The translations under genes were made by a program, and so were the position numbers. A stretch of 64,000 bases of DNA from Fervidicoccaceae archaeon (GTDB lineage: Archaea > Thermoproteota > Thermoprotei_A > Sulfolobales > Fervidicoccaceae), in the NCBI GenBank assembly GCA_038734945.1, contig JAVYOA010000002.1, positions 358,014 to 422,013 on the forward strand, written 5' to 3'. Under the pieces are notes generated by a model. It made no database searches and was not told the DNA's origin. It worked only from the letters and a program-made list of their open reading frames with translations. Shown piece by piece: positions 25,887-35,086 of this stretch; the first letter of the stretch is position 1; the number at the start of each line of letters is the position of its first letter.

Positions 25887-27089
25887 TTGTATTTGAGCAG
25901 AGAGGAAGAGGATATATTGAATGGAAAGTTTGGAGAAGCTGCATCCTCTGCACTGAGGGTTATTATAAAGGTTGGAGAGTCTCTGGGGGCCGAGAGACTA
26001 ATAGAGATATCACACGCTCATGCATCCGGATTATCCTACATGACAATCGGAGATGCTGGACTCACTTTCCTGAGAAGCTTTGCAGAGAGGGGGGCAAGAG
26101 TAAGGGTATTCTCTACAGTAAATCCAATAGGAATGGATGTTGAGCTCTGGGAGAGGCTCGGAATCTCAAAGGACTTTGCGAAAAAACAGATGGAAATAAT
26201 TGATGCAATTCTCAAGATGGGATTTGAGCCGACGTTCACCTGTACTCCATATTTAATAAGAGCGCCCATAAAAGATGAGCACCTCGCGTGGGGAGAAAGC
26301 AGTGCTGTTGCTATGGCAAACACTTACTATGGAGCCCGAACGAATAGGGAGGGAGGTCCCCTTGCTCTGATGAGCGCTATAGCAGGGAGAACATACCTTG
26401 CAGGGCTTCACCTGGATGAGAACAGAGTTCCCACTCACGAAATAGTTGTTGATGATGAGCTGCCACTCGATGATCCAGCTTTTGCTGGAGCTCTTGGCTA
26501 TGTTGTTGGGGAAAAGATCAGGAGCGGAGTTGCATTACTCAGAAGGGCAAAAATGGGTTTCAATTCAGTTAAGTCCTATACTGCTGCAGCAGCCGCAAGC
26601 GGAGACCTGGCACTCACATATATAGAAGGAATAACTCCTCAGTTCAACTGGGCTGTGAAGAAAGCTGACTCTCCTGAGAGGGTTCACATAGAAAGGAAGG
26701 AGGTTGAGGAGCTAATCGCACTGAAGGGAAAGGTGGATGTTGACGCGATCTTTGTTGGATGTCCCCATGCAGATGAGGATGAGGTTCTCGCATTGTATAG
26801 ATTGATATCCAGGTGTCGAAAGTTGAAGGTTCCAATTTGGATTTCAACTTCGAGAATAACGTATGCTAAGCTGAAGGAAATTGGAATCGTGGATAAGTTG
26901 GAAGCTCTGGGTGCTGTGATAATAAGAGATACCTGTCCAGTTGTTTCTCCTTTTGTTGGAGAGAAATTCAGATCGGTTGCTATAACCAGCGGAAAGGGCT
27001 TCTTCTATCTTCCCAGAATGCATGGAGCAAGAACAATCATAATTCCATTTAACAGAATAGGTGAGGTAGCATGCGAAAAAAGGAAATAA
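25887..27089 (+). CDS. Phosphomevalonate dehydratase large subunit (aconitase X)
   Basis: A 400-residue aconitase X catalytic subunit. Cysteines likely to bind the iron-sulfur cluster occur in FTCTPYL, VGCPHADEDE and DTCPVVSPF. SHAHASGLSYMTIGDAG and AWGESSAVAMANTYYGARTNREGGP match the family. It dehydrates mevalonate 5-phosphate to trans-anhydromevalonate 5-phosphate. Start is TTG, 3 nt after the UbiD-like stop. The following gene overlaps by 19 nt and encodes the swivel subunit. Confidence 0.9.
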   Translation: MYLSREEEDILNGKFGEAASSALRVIIKVGESLGAERLIEISHAHASGLSYMTIGDAGLTFLRSFAERGARVRVFSTVNPIGMDVELWERLGISKDFAKKQMEIIDAILKMGFEPTFTCTPYLIRAPIKDEHLAWGESSAVAMANTYYGARTNREGGPLALMSAIAGRTYLAGLHLDENRVPTHEIVVDDELPLDDPAFAGALGYVVGEKIRSGVALLRRAKMGFNSVKSYTAAAAASGDLALTYIEGITPQFNWAVKKADSPERVHIERKEVEELIALKGKVDVDAIFVGCPHADEDEVLALYRLISRCRKLKVPIWISTSRITYAKLKEIGIVDKLEALGAVIIRDTCPVVSPFVGEKFRSVAITSGKGFFYLPRMHGARTIIIPFNRIGEVACEKRK

Positions 27090-27475
27090 AGTTGAAGGTG
27101 CTCGTGGAGGGGAAAGCTGAGGGAGAAGTGGTAGTTTACCAGAGTCCCCTCTCGTTCTTGGGTGAAGTTGATCCGAAGGAAGGGGCAATATTACTTAGGG
27201 GAGGAGATAGGCTCAAGATTGCTGATAAAATTTTCATATTTCCCGGTCTTAGAGGGAGCACTGTAGGCAGCTATGTCATTTACGCTCTAAAGCAATATGG
27301 AAAAGCACCTTCTGCAATGATTGTGAGGAAAGCAGATCCAATATTAATAGCAGGGGCTGTTCTGGCCGAGATCCCCCTAGCAGAGGGAATAAATGAGAAG
27401 GATATGGAAGAGGCTAAGGAGTTCAGGAGGGGTATATTCGATGGAGAGAGAAGTGTGCTCATGTTTATTGATTAG
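27071..27475 (+). CDS. Phosphomevalonate dehydratase small subunit (aconitase X swivel domain)
   Basis: A 134-residue swivel-domain protein. [19 protein letters not shown] and the motif [17 protein letters not shown] identify the small aconitase X subunit, whose GSTVGSY loop completes the active site with the large subunit. The 19-nt overlap with the large subunit gene ensures paired synthesis. The last 4 nt overlap the convergent UPF0148 gene. The three genes UbiD, large and small subunit form a complete branch from mevalonate 5-phosphate to isopentenyl phosphate. Confidence 0.9.
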   Translation: MRKKEIKLKVLVEGKAEGEVVVYQSPLSFLGEVDPKEGAILLRGGDRLKIADKIFIFPGLRGSTVGSYVIYALKQYGKAPSAMIVRKADPILIAGAVLAEIPLAEGINEKDMEEAKEFRRGIFDGERSVLMFID

Positions 27476-27837
27476 TCCTTTCTCCTCTCCTTTCTGAGCT
27501 CTCTGAGCTTCGCTACAACATCTAGCCAGCTTGCTATAGCTCGGGAGAGCTTCAGATCTTCATCATAGGATGACGTTCTTCCTATGTCTTCCGAGAGAAT
27601 CTCCAGCTGCTTCAATATCTTTTCCTCCATCCTCGCAAAGAGAGGGGTCGAGATCTCAATGACTGCTTCCGTTTCATCAGAAACGATTGCTACTTTTCCA
27701 TGAATTGGGCAAACTATATCTCCATTTTTCAAGCGAAAGAGCGGAGAACCACAGATTGGGCATGATTGGGAGAGCATGGCTGCACCTTGCCTCAACAGCT
27801 CTGCCCCCTTCTTTGCCGCATCCTCGTGCCCACCCAT
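27472..27837 (-). CDS. UPF0148 / Sjogren autoantigen 1-like zinc ribbon protein
   Basis: A 121-residue protein. [40 protein letters not shown] is the zinc-binding N-terminus typical of archaeal UPF0148/Ssna1-like proteins (CPIC and CPIH, so one ligand is His). The rest is a charged helical C-terminus ending in a basic RKERRKD. Molecular function is unknown. It lies divergent from cdc6 and converges with the mevalonate operon. Confidence 0.82.
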   Translation of the reverse strand: MGGHEDAAKKGAELLRQGAAMLSQSCPICGSPLFRLKNGDIVCPIHGKVAIVSDETEAVIEISTPLFARMEEKILKQLEILSEDIGRTSSYDEDLKLSRAIASWLDVVAKLRELRKERRKD

Positions 27838-27981
27838 CTTTATCCTCCCCCTTAAGAAAGGAACCTTGAGCTCAGCATGCTTAAACTAGGGGTCGCTTCT
27901 GCAGATGCTCTTCATCGGTTTCCCCTCAATCCGCCCATCGAGCCTCATCCCCCATTTTTTCTGTGGTCCTATGCCATAATA

Positions 27982-29268
27982 ATGTTTTTATCCAAAAACA
28001 CAGATCGATCTGGAATTGAAAGAAAAATTGTTCGTGTGGAGCTGAAAAAATTGACCGAGAAAGGACTAAAGGATGTACTGGAAGAGGTATTTTCTGAGGC
28101 AATGAGATCGAAGATATTCAGAGACAGAGATAAGCTCACACCAGATTATGTTCCAGAGCATCTTCCGTTCAGGGAGGATCAAATAAGGAGGATCGCCTCA
28201 GCACTATCACAGGCACTGAGAGGTTCAAGGCCAAACAATCTGTTCGTCTATGGGCTTACAGGAACTGGGAAAACTGCTGCCGTTAAGCTGGTTATAAGAG
28301 GACTTTCGGAGAGGGCAGCTGAGCTGAGGATCCCGGTCTTCACAGCATATGTCAATTGCAGGCAGAGAGATACAGGATATAGAGTTCTCGCAGACATTCT
28401 CGAGTCACTTGGGGGAAAGGTTCCCTTCACCGGACTGAGCATAGCAGAGCTGCAAAGGAGGCTATCTAAGCGAGTAGAGTCCCTAAAGGGAAGGGTGATA
28501 GTAGTTCTGGATGAAATAGATTTCCTAGTGAAGAAGCAGGGAGATGATATTCTTTACAAGCTGATAAGAATGAATGAGGAGCTAAATGGGAGCTCAGTGA
28601 GCATTATAGGAATAACAAATGATTTGAATCTAGTTGAAATGCTTGATCCGAGGGTAAAGAGCAGCTTGGGAGAGGAGGAAATAGTATTTCCTCCATATGA
28701 TGCTCTTCAGCTCCGAAGCATACTTGAAGAGAGGGCGAAGATCGCTTTCTATGAAAATGTCCTTGAAGATGATGTTATACCTCTATGTGCTGCATATGCT
28801 GCTAGAGAGCATGGTGATGCCAGAAAGGCGCTGGATTTGCTCAGGATGGCTGGAGAGATGGCTGAGAGGAGAGGGAAAAATAAGGTTTCGAGAGAGGATG
28901 TTGAGGCAGCAAGGGGAGAGCTGGAGAAGGACAAGGTTTATGAGGTTGTCTCCTCGCTGCCTCTTCATGCTAAGCTGATTTTAGCCTCAATACTTGATCT
29001 CACAGCAAGCAATGATAGTGCTACGACGGGAGAAATATTCATTGAATATTCGAAGAAAACATCATCGCTTGGACTAGAAACAGTAACACAGAGAAGAGTG
29101 ACAGATATAATAAGTGAGCTGGACATGATGGGGCTGGTTTCCGCTAGAGTTGTCAGTAGGGGGAGATATGGCAAGACGAAGATTGTTAAAATACAGGCTA
29201 ACAGAGAGAGCATTGAGGCCGCCCTGAGGGAGGACGAGATTGTTGAGCAGCTCATCAGGAGAAAGTGA
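27982..29268 (+). CDS. cdc6: Orc1/Cdc6 replication initiator
   Basis: A 428-residue Orc1/Cdc6 AAA+ protein. Walker A GLTGTGKTAA, Walker B VIVVLDEIDFL, the sensor 1 strand SIIGITND, and the C-terminal winged-helix (ETVTQRRVTDIISELDMMGLVSA) that binds origin DNA are all present. The frame extends back to ATG 27877, but the first 35 codons are proline-rich and unlike the family, so ATG 27982 is preferred. cdc6 often lies beside an origin; I saw no clear origin recognition box in the short upstream gap. Confidence 0.93.
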   Translation: MFLSKNTDRSGIERKIVRVELKKLTEKGLKDVLEEVFSEAMRSKIFRDRDKLTPDYVPEHLPFREDQIRRIASALSQALRGSRPNNLFVYGLTGTGKTAAVKLVIRGLSERAAELRIPVFTAYVNCRQRDTGYRVLADILESLGGKVPFTGLSIAELQRRLSKRVESLKGRVIVVLDEIDFLVKKQGDDILYKLIRMNEELNGSSVSIIGITNDLNLVEMLDPRVKSSLGEEEIVFPPYDALQLRSILEERAKIAFYENVLEDDVIPLCAAYAAREHGDARKALDLLRMAGEMAERRGKNKVSREDVEAARGELEKDKVYEVVSSLPLHAKLILASILDLTASNDSATTGEIFIEYSKKTSSLGLETVTQRRVTDIISELDMMGLVSARVVSRGRYGKTKIVKIQANRESIEAALREDEIVEQLIRRK

Positions 29269-29833
29269 TGTCTTTGTTGGAATAGATGATGGTATGTTCT
29301 TGAAGGGAAAAAGCAAGTGGACTGTGCTCGTGGGAGTAAAATTCAATGGCCTTTCTTGGGAAAGGACTGCACTGGAAAAGATCTATGTAGACCAGCTCAA
29401 CGGAACTGATTCTGCCCTGAGACTTCTGGAGAGGCTGGTTGAAAAGGGAGAGAGATGCACTGTTTTTCTCGACGGAGTGACCTTCGCTGGTTTCAATGTG
29501 ATCGATCCAAATGCTTTATATGAAAGGACAAAATTCTCCATAGTCTCGATTTTCAGAAGAAGGCCAAACAGAGAAAAAATTGAGAGGGCTCTCAAACTGC
29601 ACTTCTCTGATTGGATGCTCAGGTGGGAGATAATCTCGAGAGTATCAGATGAGATTGATGAGGTAAGCATAAGAGGGAGGAAGCTTTTTTTCTATTCTCC
29701 AAATAACGTAGCTTTAGCATCTTCCATGATAAGGAGAATGGCGCTTGTATCGAAGATTCCTGAGCCTCTGAGAATAGCTGACATGCTAGCAAAGGAATTA
29801 GGAAGGTTTTTCCTCTCCTTTACATATACATGA
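29240..29833 (+). CDS. DUF99 family protein (endonuclease V-like fold)
   Basis: About 197 residues of the archaeal DUF99 (COG1628) family. VGIDDGMF with two adjacent acidic residues, VLVGVKFNG, and TVFLDGVTFAGFNVIDPNALYERT are the conserved motifs. The fold is related to endonuclease V (RNase H-like), but activity has not been established. It starts at one of two TTG codons (29240 or 29243) and overlaps cdc6 by 26 to 29 nt, tying it to replication initiation genes. Confidence 0.85.
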   Translation: MLSSSSGESDVFVGIDDGMFLKGKSKWTVLVGVKFNGLSWERTALEKIYVDQLNGTDSALRLLERLVEKGERCTVFLDGVTFAGFNVIDPNALYERTKFSIVSIFRRRPNREKIERALKLHFSDWMLRWEIISRVSDEIDEVSIRGRKLFFYSPNNVALASSMIRRMALVSKIPEPLRIADMLAKELGRFFLSFTYT

Positions 29834-29889
29834 AAAGCCTTCCTTTCCGAATACCATCATTACAGAGAAAATGAAGATCTTTTAAGACA

Positions 29890-30957
29890 TCAAATAATGA
29901 TGAGTCCTTCTCTTTTGGCCAAGCTTAGTACTTCCTCTATTTCATCCTTTCGGACCCTTCTATTGAGATCTTTCCACCTGCTTTCCTCTAGCAATACTCT
30001 ATAGGTTGGATAGTACTGATCCATTATGTTTATAACAAGCCAATCCTTTGGCATGTTCTCAGATAACCACTTCACTATGGGCTTGCTGCAGCATTCCACA
30101 TGTCCAGGAAGAACTAGATGCCTCAAAATTATGCTTCCCTCCCAGCGAACGCTAATCAGGTTCCTGGTAACCACTTCCCTGTATCTCGGGGCTGCTGATA
30201 GCACAGAAGCGTGGGAAGGTTCCCAGTACTTGAAGTCCGGAAGCCACAGATCGATTACATCGAGAAGCAGCCTCGTTAGCTTCTCGCTCATGTAGAAATT
30301 GCTATTCCATATCTGCGGAACGTCCTCATTGAAGTACTTGAAGCTCTCCACAATTACATGGGCATGAGGTGTTGGTTCTCCCCCAACATGATTAATGTTT
30401 ATGGCTCCCATTCTCACAAGCTTACTCTGTATTAGAGCAAGGTCTCTGGCATCCACATAGGCCCCCCTTAGAGGAATCTGCTGGGATATCTCGAAATTCT
30501 GGCAATAAACGCATCTGAAGTTGCAACCAGTATAGAATATTGTCCCGCTTGGAATCAGAGGATGCTCCTCTCCATAGTGAGGAAAATATGTTGAAACCTG
30601 ACCTCTGTAGTCTACCCTGCAGTACTTTCCCTTTGCAAGCATTCTATTTGTTCCGCACTTTCTCTCGCATAGTTCACAGCTAAGAATCATTCTATTGAGT
30701 ATTTCCGTCTTTAGATCTATATAGGAAACAGGTGCTTGAGGAAGAGCTTTTTCGTTGTATTTTACGATTTCATTGAGCCGTTTTCTGAATTCGAACTCCA
30801 TTTCCCTGTGCAGTGACCAAAGCTCATCATCAGTGAGCATGTTGAGCTCTGCATCGACTGGGATGCTCTTAGCTATTTTATATCTAGGGGGGTACCTTCC
30901 CCTGAGCACTCCAAAGTACCAGCTGAGAGCTGTTTCCAGTTTACTCTCAGCACTCAT
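29890..30957 (-). CDS. PflX-type radical SAM protein
   Basis: A 355-residue radical SAM protein. The N-terminal half has an unusual cysteine module, CELCERKCGTNR plus YCR, typical of PflX (COG1313). The radical SAM cluster motif is CNFRCVYC and the GGEPTPH glycine loop binds S-adenosylmethionine. It is related to pyruvate formate-lyase activating enzymes, but no target is adjacent. The ATG overlaps the stop of the pseudo-adenylate-kinase gene (4 nt), so the two are cotranscribed and may share a function. Confidence 0.85.
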   Translation of the reverse strand: MSAESKLETALSWYFGVLRGRYPPRYKIAKSIPVDAELNMLTDDELWSLHREMEFEFRKRLNEIVKYNEKALPQAPVSYIDLKTEILNRMILSCELCERKCGTNRMLAKGKYCRVDYRGQVSTYFPHYGEEHPLIPSGTIFYTGCNFRCVYCQNFEISQQIPLRGAYVDARDLALIQSKLVRMGAININHVGGEPTPHAHVIVESFKYFNEDVPQIWNSNFYMSEKLTRLLLDVIDLWLPDFKYWEPSHASVLSAAPRYREVVTRNLISVRWEGSIILRHLVLPGHVECCSKPIVKWLSENMPKDWLVINIMDQYYPTYRVLLEESRWKDLNRRVRKDEIEEVLSLAKREGLIII

Positions 30958-32189
30958 TGTGGCTCAGCTGTTTTAAGCTCAGAACAATACTTCTTTTTAT
31001 ATGATTCGTTTAGCTTCCAGGTCAACCATCTATCCTTGCATACGTCATTGAGTACAGAGAGAATGAAATCACTCAGCATTTCATCCTCGCTCTTCTCTGA
31101 CCAATTGTAGAATATCCTTCTTGTAGTTCCCTGCACTACATATTCAAAGAATGGGCTGAGCCTCTTTCTCCTAGCTGGGAAGTACACATATATTGGTTTT
31201 CCCAGCCTGGCAGCCTCCATTACTTCGTAGAATACACCATAGGATGCATTTTCCGAATAGTGATACACAATTATTGCATTGGCATTTCTAACGAGCGATA
31301 TGTCCCTTTCCACAACTTGTGACCTTATGAGGTCAATGGATTCCTGAAGCTCATCGAGCTTAAGCTTTATGCCATTTATTTCCACTGCACTCTCATTTCC
31401 GCTAAATGCTGTTTCATATTCTGTGATGAGATCCCAATCCTTTATGGTGAGGGGATTTAGAACTATGAAATACTTGGAGATAGCAGATATGAATTTCGAG
31501 ATTTCCTGCTCAACCTTCTCCAGTGGAATTCCAGTTATTGGGAAGCTCAGATATATCTTTGGTTTCTCCCGCACAATCAGATCTAGGAAGGTTGAAACTG
31601 GATGATTCACGCTGAATACGAGCCAATCTATTTTTTTACCATCGCGCCTGCTCTGTATTTCTCTTATGTAGTCCAGAACCAAGTTGATGCTCTCCTTTCT
31701 CCAGGTAGCCAAAATGCTCAGCCTGGGCTCAATTCTTCCTCTCCAAGCTTGATCAGATAATAGCCTCTTCTTTACATTTAATAGGTCATCAACTAATATG
31801 TAGATCTCTTCAGGATTTATTCTCTCTATATGTTTGATGCTGAGCCCTCTTATAATTCCCTCGGGGTGTGTGTGGCTGGGAGCTATTCTAAATATTGCAG
31901 GAGAGCTAATTACGCTGATAACATTTCTCTTAGATGATGCTTCTCTCCTGTTGATCCTCGCTATTATCTCCTCTATGGCTTCATCCCTAATTGTATTGAG
32001 CTGCTCTGGAGAAAGGTCCAGGACGTTTTCCCTCGTTATGTTTAGAGAGTACCTCTCTCCAACGAGTTTCATGTAGTCGAAAACCCTGTATATGTCAATG
32101 GATGCATCGATATTGCTTTTTGAAGCTAGATCAACTAGTTCATCTAGAAACTCGTCCCTTCTGTTCAGAGGAGGGCTTGTAACAAGAAT
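30954..32189 (-). CDS. Degenerate AdkA-like domain fused to nucleoside-hydrolase-like domain, apparent ATT start
   Basis: About 411 residues. The N-terminal half follows archaeal adenylate kinase AdkA: an IYRVFDYM segment, RDEAIEEIIARI, then SHTHPEGIIRGL, and a RLLSDQAWRGRIEPR lid-like motif. The P-loop position instead reads TSPPLNRRDE, lacking GxPGxGK. The C-terminal half (about 200-411, starting KIYLSFPITG and containing NANAIIVYHYSENASYGVFYEVMEA) resembles 2-deoxyribosyltransferase/TIR-like nucleotide folds. The first standard start is ATG 32072, which cuts the kinase-like fold; the frame upstream is open to 32276 with no ATG, GTG or TTG. ATT 32189 has GGGGAGG about 10 nt upstream. Confidence 0.72.
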   Translation of the reverse strand: MLVTSPPLNRRDEFLDELVDLASKSNIDASIDIYRVFDYMKLVGERYSLNITRENVLDLSPEQLNTIRDEAIEEIIARINRREASSKRNVISVISSPAIFRIAPSHTHPEGIIRGLSIKHIERINPEEIYILVDDLLNVKKRLLSDQAWRGRIEPRLSILATWRKESINLVLDYIREIQSRRDGKKIDWLVFSVNHPVSTFLDLIVREKPKIYLSFPITGIPLEKVEQEISKFISAISKYFIVLNPLTIKDWDLITEYETAFSGNESAVEINGIKLKLDELQESIDLIRSQVVERDISLVRNANAIIVYHYSENASYGVFYEVMEAARLGKPIYVYFPARRKRLSPFFEYVVQGTTRRIFYNWSEKSEDEMLSDFILSVLNDVCKDRWLTWKLNESYKKKYCSELKTAEPQ

Positions 32190-32256
32190 TCTCCTATGCC
32201 CTCCCCTATCTTGGGAGTAAGTGGGTGAGAGGTTGGAAGAAAAAAGCTGCGTTGAG

Positions 32257-33267
32257 TCACTTAAAACCAGGTTTCCTCACCCTCACCACATCTTTGTTCA
32301 CGAGATCAGGTGGTACTCTGCCATTGAGGAATTCTATTAAGTTCATTGCTACTTTTTCTGCCATTGCATTTCTAGCTTCATGCGTCGCGCTTCCTATATG
32401 AGGGGCAAGCACAACATTTTTCAGCCCTGTGAGCTCATGTGATGCTGGAAGAGGTTCTTCCTCAAAGACATCGAGAGCAGCGCCAGCTATCCATCCTTCT
32501 TTGAGTGCCTTCACAAGGGCCCTAGTGTCAACTATGGCGCCTCTTGCAGCATTGATCAGATATGCTGTTGGCTTCATGAGCCTCAATCTCTGCTCGTTTA
32601 TTAGATGCCTTGTTTGCTCATTCAGATTTGCGTGAATTGTAACTACATCGCTGATTGACAGCAAATCGTCGAGCTCTGCATATTTCGCATTGAGGGCTTT
32701 CTCCTCCTCAGGAGATAGCCTAAATTGATCGTAGTAAACAATATTCATTCCAAATCCTATTGCCCTCCTGGCGACCTCTCTTCCTATCCTTCCCATTCCT
32801 ATTATGCCAAGAGTCTTTCCCTTCAGCTCCATGCCAAGAAGCATAAGAGGGTGCCAACCAGTTCTCGATCTTTCCCAGTCTCCATTTCTAACGAATGCAT
32901 CGGCTTCCACTATTCTTCTGGTTATTGCAAGCAGCAGAGCCATAGTGAGATCGGCTGTTGCATCTGTTAGGACGCCAGGGGTGTTGGTAATGTATATGCC
33001 CTTCTCTGTAGCGTATTTTATATCTATGTTATCAAAACCAACTGCATATTGTGAAATTATTCTTAGATTCCTCGCTTTATCTATGAGCTCCTTATCTATT
33101 CTGTCTGTGAGTAGTGTGACTAGGGCATCAACTTCAGATGCCTTTTCCAATAGGATCTCTCTAGGGGGAGCCCAGTACTCCTTCCAAACCTCAATTTCAA
33201 ATTTATCCCTCAGCTTTTCAATCCCCACAGCTGGAATTTCCCTTGTTATAAAAAGTTTTGGTTTCAT
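32257..33267 (-). CDS. Glyoxylate/hydroxypyruvate reductase (D-2-hydroxyacid dehydrogenase)
   Basis: A 336-residue D-isomer-specific 2-hydroxyacid dehydrogenase. NAD(P)-binding [12 protein letters not shown], catalytic Arg in [10 protein letters not shown], Glu in DVFEEEPLP, and His in [11 protein letters not shown] are intact. Best match is archaeal glyoxylate reductase rather than phosphoglycerate dehydrogenase (no ACT or regulatory domain). It is upstream of the pseudo-adenylate-kinase gene on the reverse strand. A TATA-like ATTTTATATTTTTG (reverse strand) sits in the 155-nt gap before phosphopantothenate synthetase. Confidence 0.88.
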   Translation of the reverse strand: MKPKLFITREIPAVGIEKLRDKFEIEVWKEYWAPPREILLEKASEVDALVTLLTDRIDKELIDKARNLRIISQYAVGFDNIDIKYATEKGIYITNTPGVLTDATADLTMALLLAITRRIVEADAFVRNGDWERSRTGWHPLMLLGMELKGKTLGIIGMGRIGREVARRAIGFGMNIVYYDQFRLSPEEEKALNAKYAELDDLLSISDVVTIHANLNEQTRHLINEQRLRLMKPTAYLINAARGAIVDTRALVKALKEGWIAGAALDVFEEEPLPASHELTGLKNVVLAPHIGSATHEARNAMAEKVAMNLIEFLNGRVPPDLVNKDVVRVRKPGFK

Positions 33268-33422
33268 TTTACAGCACCGACCATATTTTATTCATTAACA
33301 AAAATATAAAATCAATCATTGGCCTTTAGTATTGAGCTCGTTTTTGCTCAACCGAATAGAAATGCTTAATATCTTCCTCTATATTTTTTCCCTTTATGCA
33401 GTATGAAAATCGAGGAGGAAAA

Positions 33423-34202
33423 ATGTCCGAAGTTCACATACCAAAGAGCCATCCGCGATATAGAAGTCTTGTCGAAAGGGAGCTCATTGTTGAGGGTCTA
33501 AAACAGGGAATAGTTGTACCGCAGGGATTGATTGCTCATGGTAGGGGGGAAGCCTTCGACTATATAATAGGAGAGAGAACGATTCCAGCTGCTATGCATG
33601 CAATAGACGTATCGGTAGCGAGAATTCTCCTGGCAAATCATCCAGTTATTTCAGTAAATGGGAACACGGCCGCGCTTGTGCCAAGAGAGATTGTTGAGCT
33701 TTCCAGGGAGACTGGAGCAGAAGTTGAAGTGAACCTGTTCTATAGGACAGAGGAGAGGGTGAGAAAAATAGCGGATCACCTGAAAAAGCATGGAGCTAAC
33801 AGAATCCTTGGCGAAAAGTACGTCGAAGGTATACCGGGGCTAGAAAGCGAGAGGAGAAAGGTTGATCCGGAGGGGATTTTGAAAGCTGATGTCGTTCTCG
33901 TCATGCTTGAGGATGGTGATAGGACTGAGTATTTGAAAGCTATGGGAAAATTCGTCATAGCCATAGACCTGAACCCATTCTCGAGGACTGCTAGGAAGGC
34001 AGACATAACCATTATGGATAACGTGACGAGAGCACTTCCAGTTATGATAGAAAGGGCGAGAGAGATGAAGAGCTGGAGTAGAGAAAGGCTGGAGAGCCTA
34101 GTTAATAGCTACAGTAATTCTGTCAAGCTTTCCGAATATGTTGAGCATATATTGAATAGGCTGAGAGAGGAGGTTGAGAGGCTGAGAGCGATGGAAAAAT
34201 AG
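33423..34202 (+). CDS. 4-phosphopantoate-beta-alanine ligase (phosphopantothenate synthetase)
   Basis: A 259-residue archaeal phosphopantothenate synthetase (DUF137). HPRYRSLVERELIVEGLKQGIVVPQGLIAHGRGEAFDYIIGE and the segment VEVNLFYRTEERVRKIADHLKKHGA are diagnostic. ATG 33423 with a strong GAGGAGG upstream is the true start; the frame extends 9 codons. It converts 4-phosphopantoate to 4-phosphopantothenate. The convergent gene makes that 4-phosphopantoate, and CoaBC follows. Confidence 0.93.
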   Translation: MSEVHIPKSHPRYRSLVERELIVEGLKQGIVVPQGLIAHGRGEAFDYIIGERTIPAAMHAIDVSVARILLANHPVISVNGNTAALVPREIVELSRETGAEVEVNLFYRTEERVRKIADHLKKHGANRILGEKYVEGIPGLESERRKVDPEGILKADVVLVMLEDGDRTEYLKAMGKFVIAIDLNPFSRTARKADITIMDNVTRALPVMIERAREMKSWSRERLESLVNSYSNSVKLSEYVEHILNRLREEVERLRAMEK

Positions 34203-34213
34203 ATTAGCAAAAG

Positions 34214-35086
34214 TCATTCCATCAATTCTCTTATGCTGAGTCCATTTTCAGAAATAGTATGGCTTCTGGCATTCCCAAACAATGAGATAAGTGACTCAAG
34301 TGCCTCATTCACTTCGCCTTTTTCGACGACAACTACAATGAGTCCCTTCTTCACGAAGTATCCCAAGGCATCAATCCTTCTGAAAGCTCTCTTGAGCTCT
34401 TCATCCATTTCCCTTGTCATCATTCCCACGCTCAAGCTGAATTCTCTCCCGGCTTCAACCAAGTTGCTGAGTGATGGGTTCTCAGCGAATTTCTTGAATA
34501 TCCTTTCTCCTTCTTTCTTTATCTGTTCTCCGTAAGCCTGGAGCATTTTCTCTGTGCTCATTTTTCTGATGATGGATGTTATCACCCTGTATTTTCCAAT
34601 GCTTTCGATTAGACTGTCAACAGCTGAATATCCCGGAGCTCCAGGGCTTTGCCTAATAACTATTCCTTTTCCCATGCATATTGCGCTTACATCTCCGAGT
34701 CCTGTGCCTGATCTCACTTCCGCTATGTGTGCTGCACGACAAATCTCTCCGAGCATAGTCCTACCTCTGGCATGCATGAGCAGATAGAAGGAATAAGATA
34801 TCGAGAAGGCTGCACTGACAGCATAGCCTACCGAGTGAGGGAGGGGATCCCTATATTGAAAGGGAATGCTCTCCTTAATTTTGAGTACTCTTCTTATGAT
34901 GTTTGCTTGCCTGGGAGCTCTTGTGCGGAGAGGACCTCTTCCTGGATAGCATGCTACGGCATTTGGCTTGATAAGAAAGCCCGCTCCAATAGAGCCAGTC
35001 CTGAGAGGATCTTCTTCGTAGAAGGGGAGCCAGAAGGCTGAGATGTGGTGAGGAACCTCAATGCAAAGTCTTCGAGGAGCTTCCAA
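34214..35086 (-). CDS. Pantoate kinase (GHMP family)
   Basis: A 290-residue GHMP-type pantoate kinase, the archaea-specific first step from pantoate to CoA. The N-terminal PHHISAFWLPFYEEDPLRTGSIGAGF motif and the GSGTGLGDVSAI-type phosphate loop (VRSGTGLGDVSA) are visible. It converges on phosphopantothenate synthetase with an 11-nt gap and overlaps the upstream CoaBC gene by 29 nt, so the CoA genes form a tight cluster on both strands. Confidence 0.9.
   Translation of the reverse strand: MEAPRRLCIEVPHHISAFWLPFYEEDPLRTGSIGAGFLIKPNAVACYPGRGPLRTRAPRQANIIRRVLKIKESIPFQYRDPLPHSVGYAVSAAFSISYSFYLLMHARGRTMLGEICRAAHIAEVRSGTGLGDVSAICMGKGIVIRQSPGAPGYSAVDSLIESIGKYRVITSIIRKMSTEKMLQAYGEQIKKEGERIFKKFAENPSLSNLVEAGREFSLSVGMMTREMDEELKRAFRRIDALGYFVKKGLIVVVVEKGEVNEALESLISLFGNARSHTISENGLSIRELME

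Noticed and set aside
27838..27981. Replication origin boxes beside cdc6
   Set aside because: The gap has short G or C runs (CCCCCTTAAG) but no TCCAGTGGAAAC-type dyad plus G-run, and no repeated elements.
27877..27981. N-terminal extension of Cdc6 by 35 codons
   Set aside because: It is rich in Pro and hydrophobic residues, unlike the family, and starts within the promoter region.
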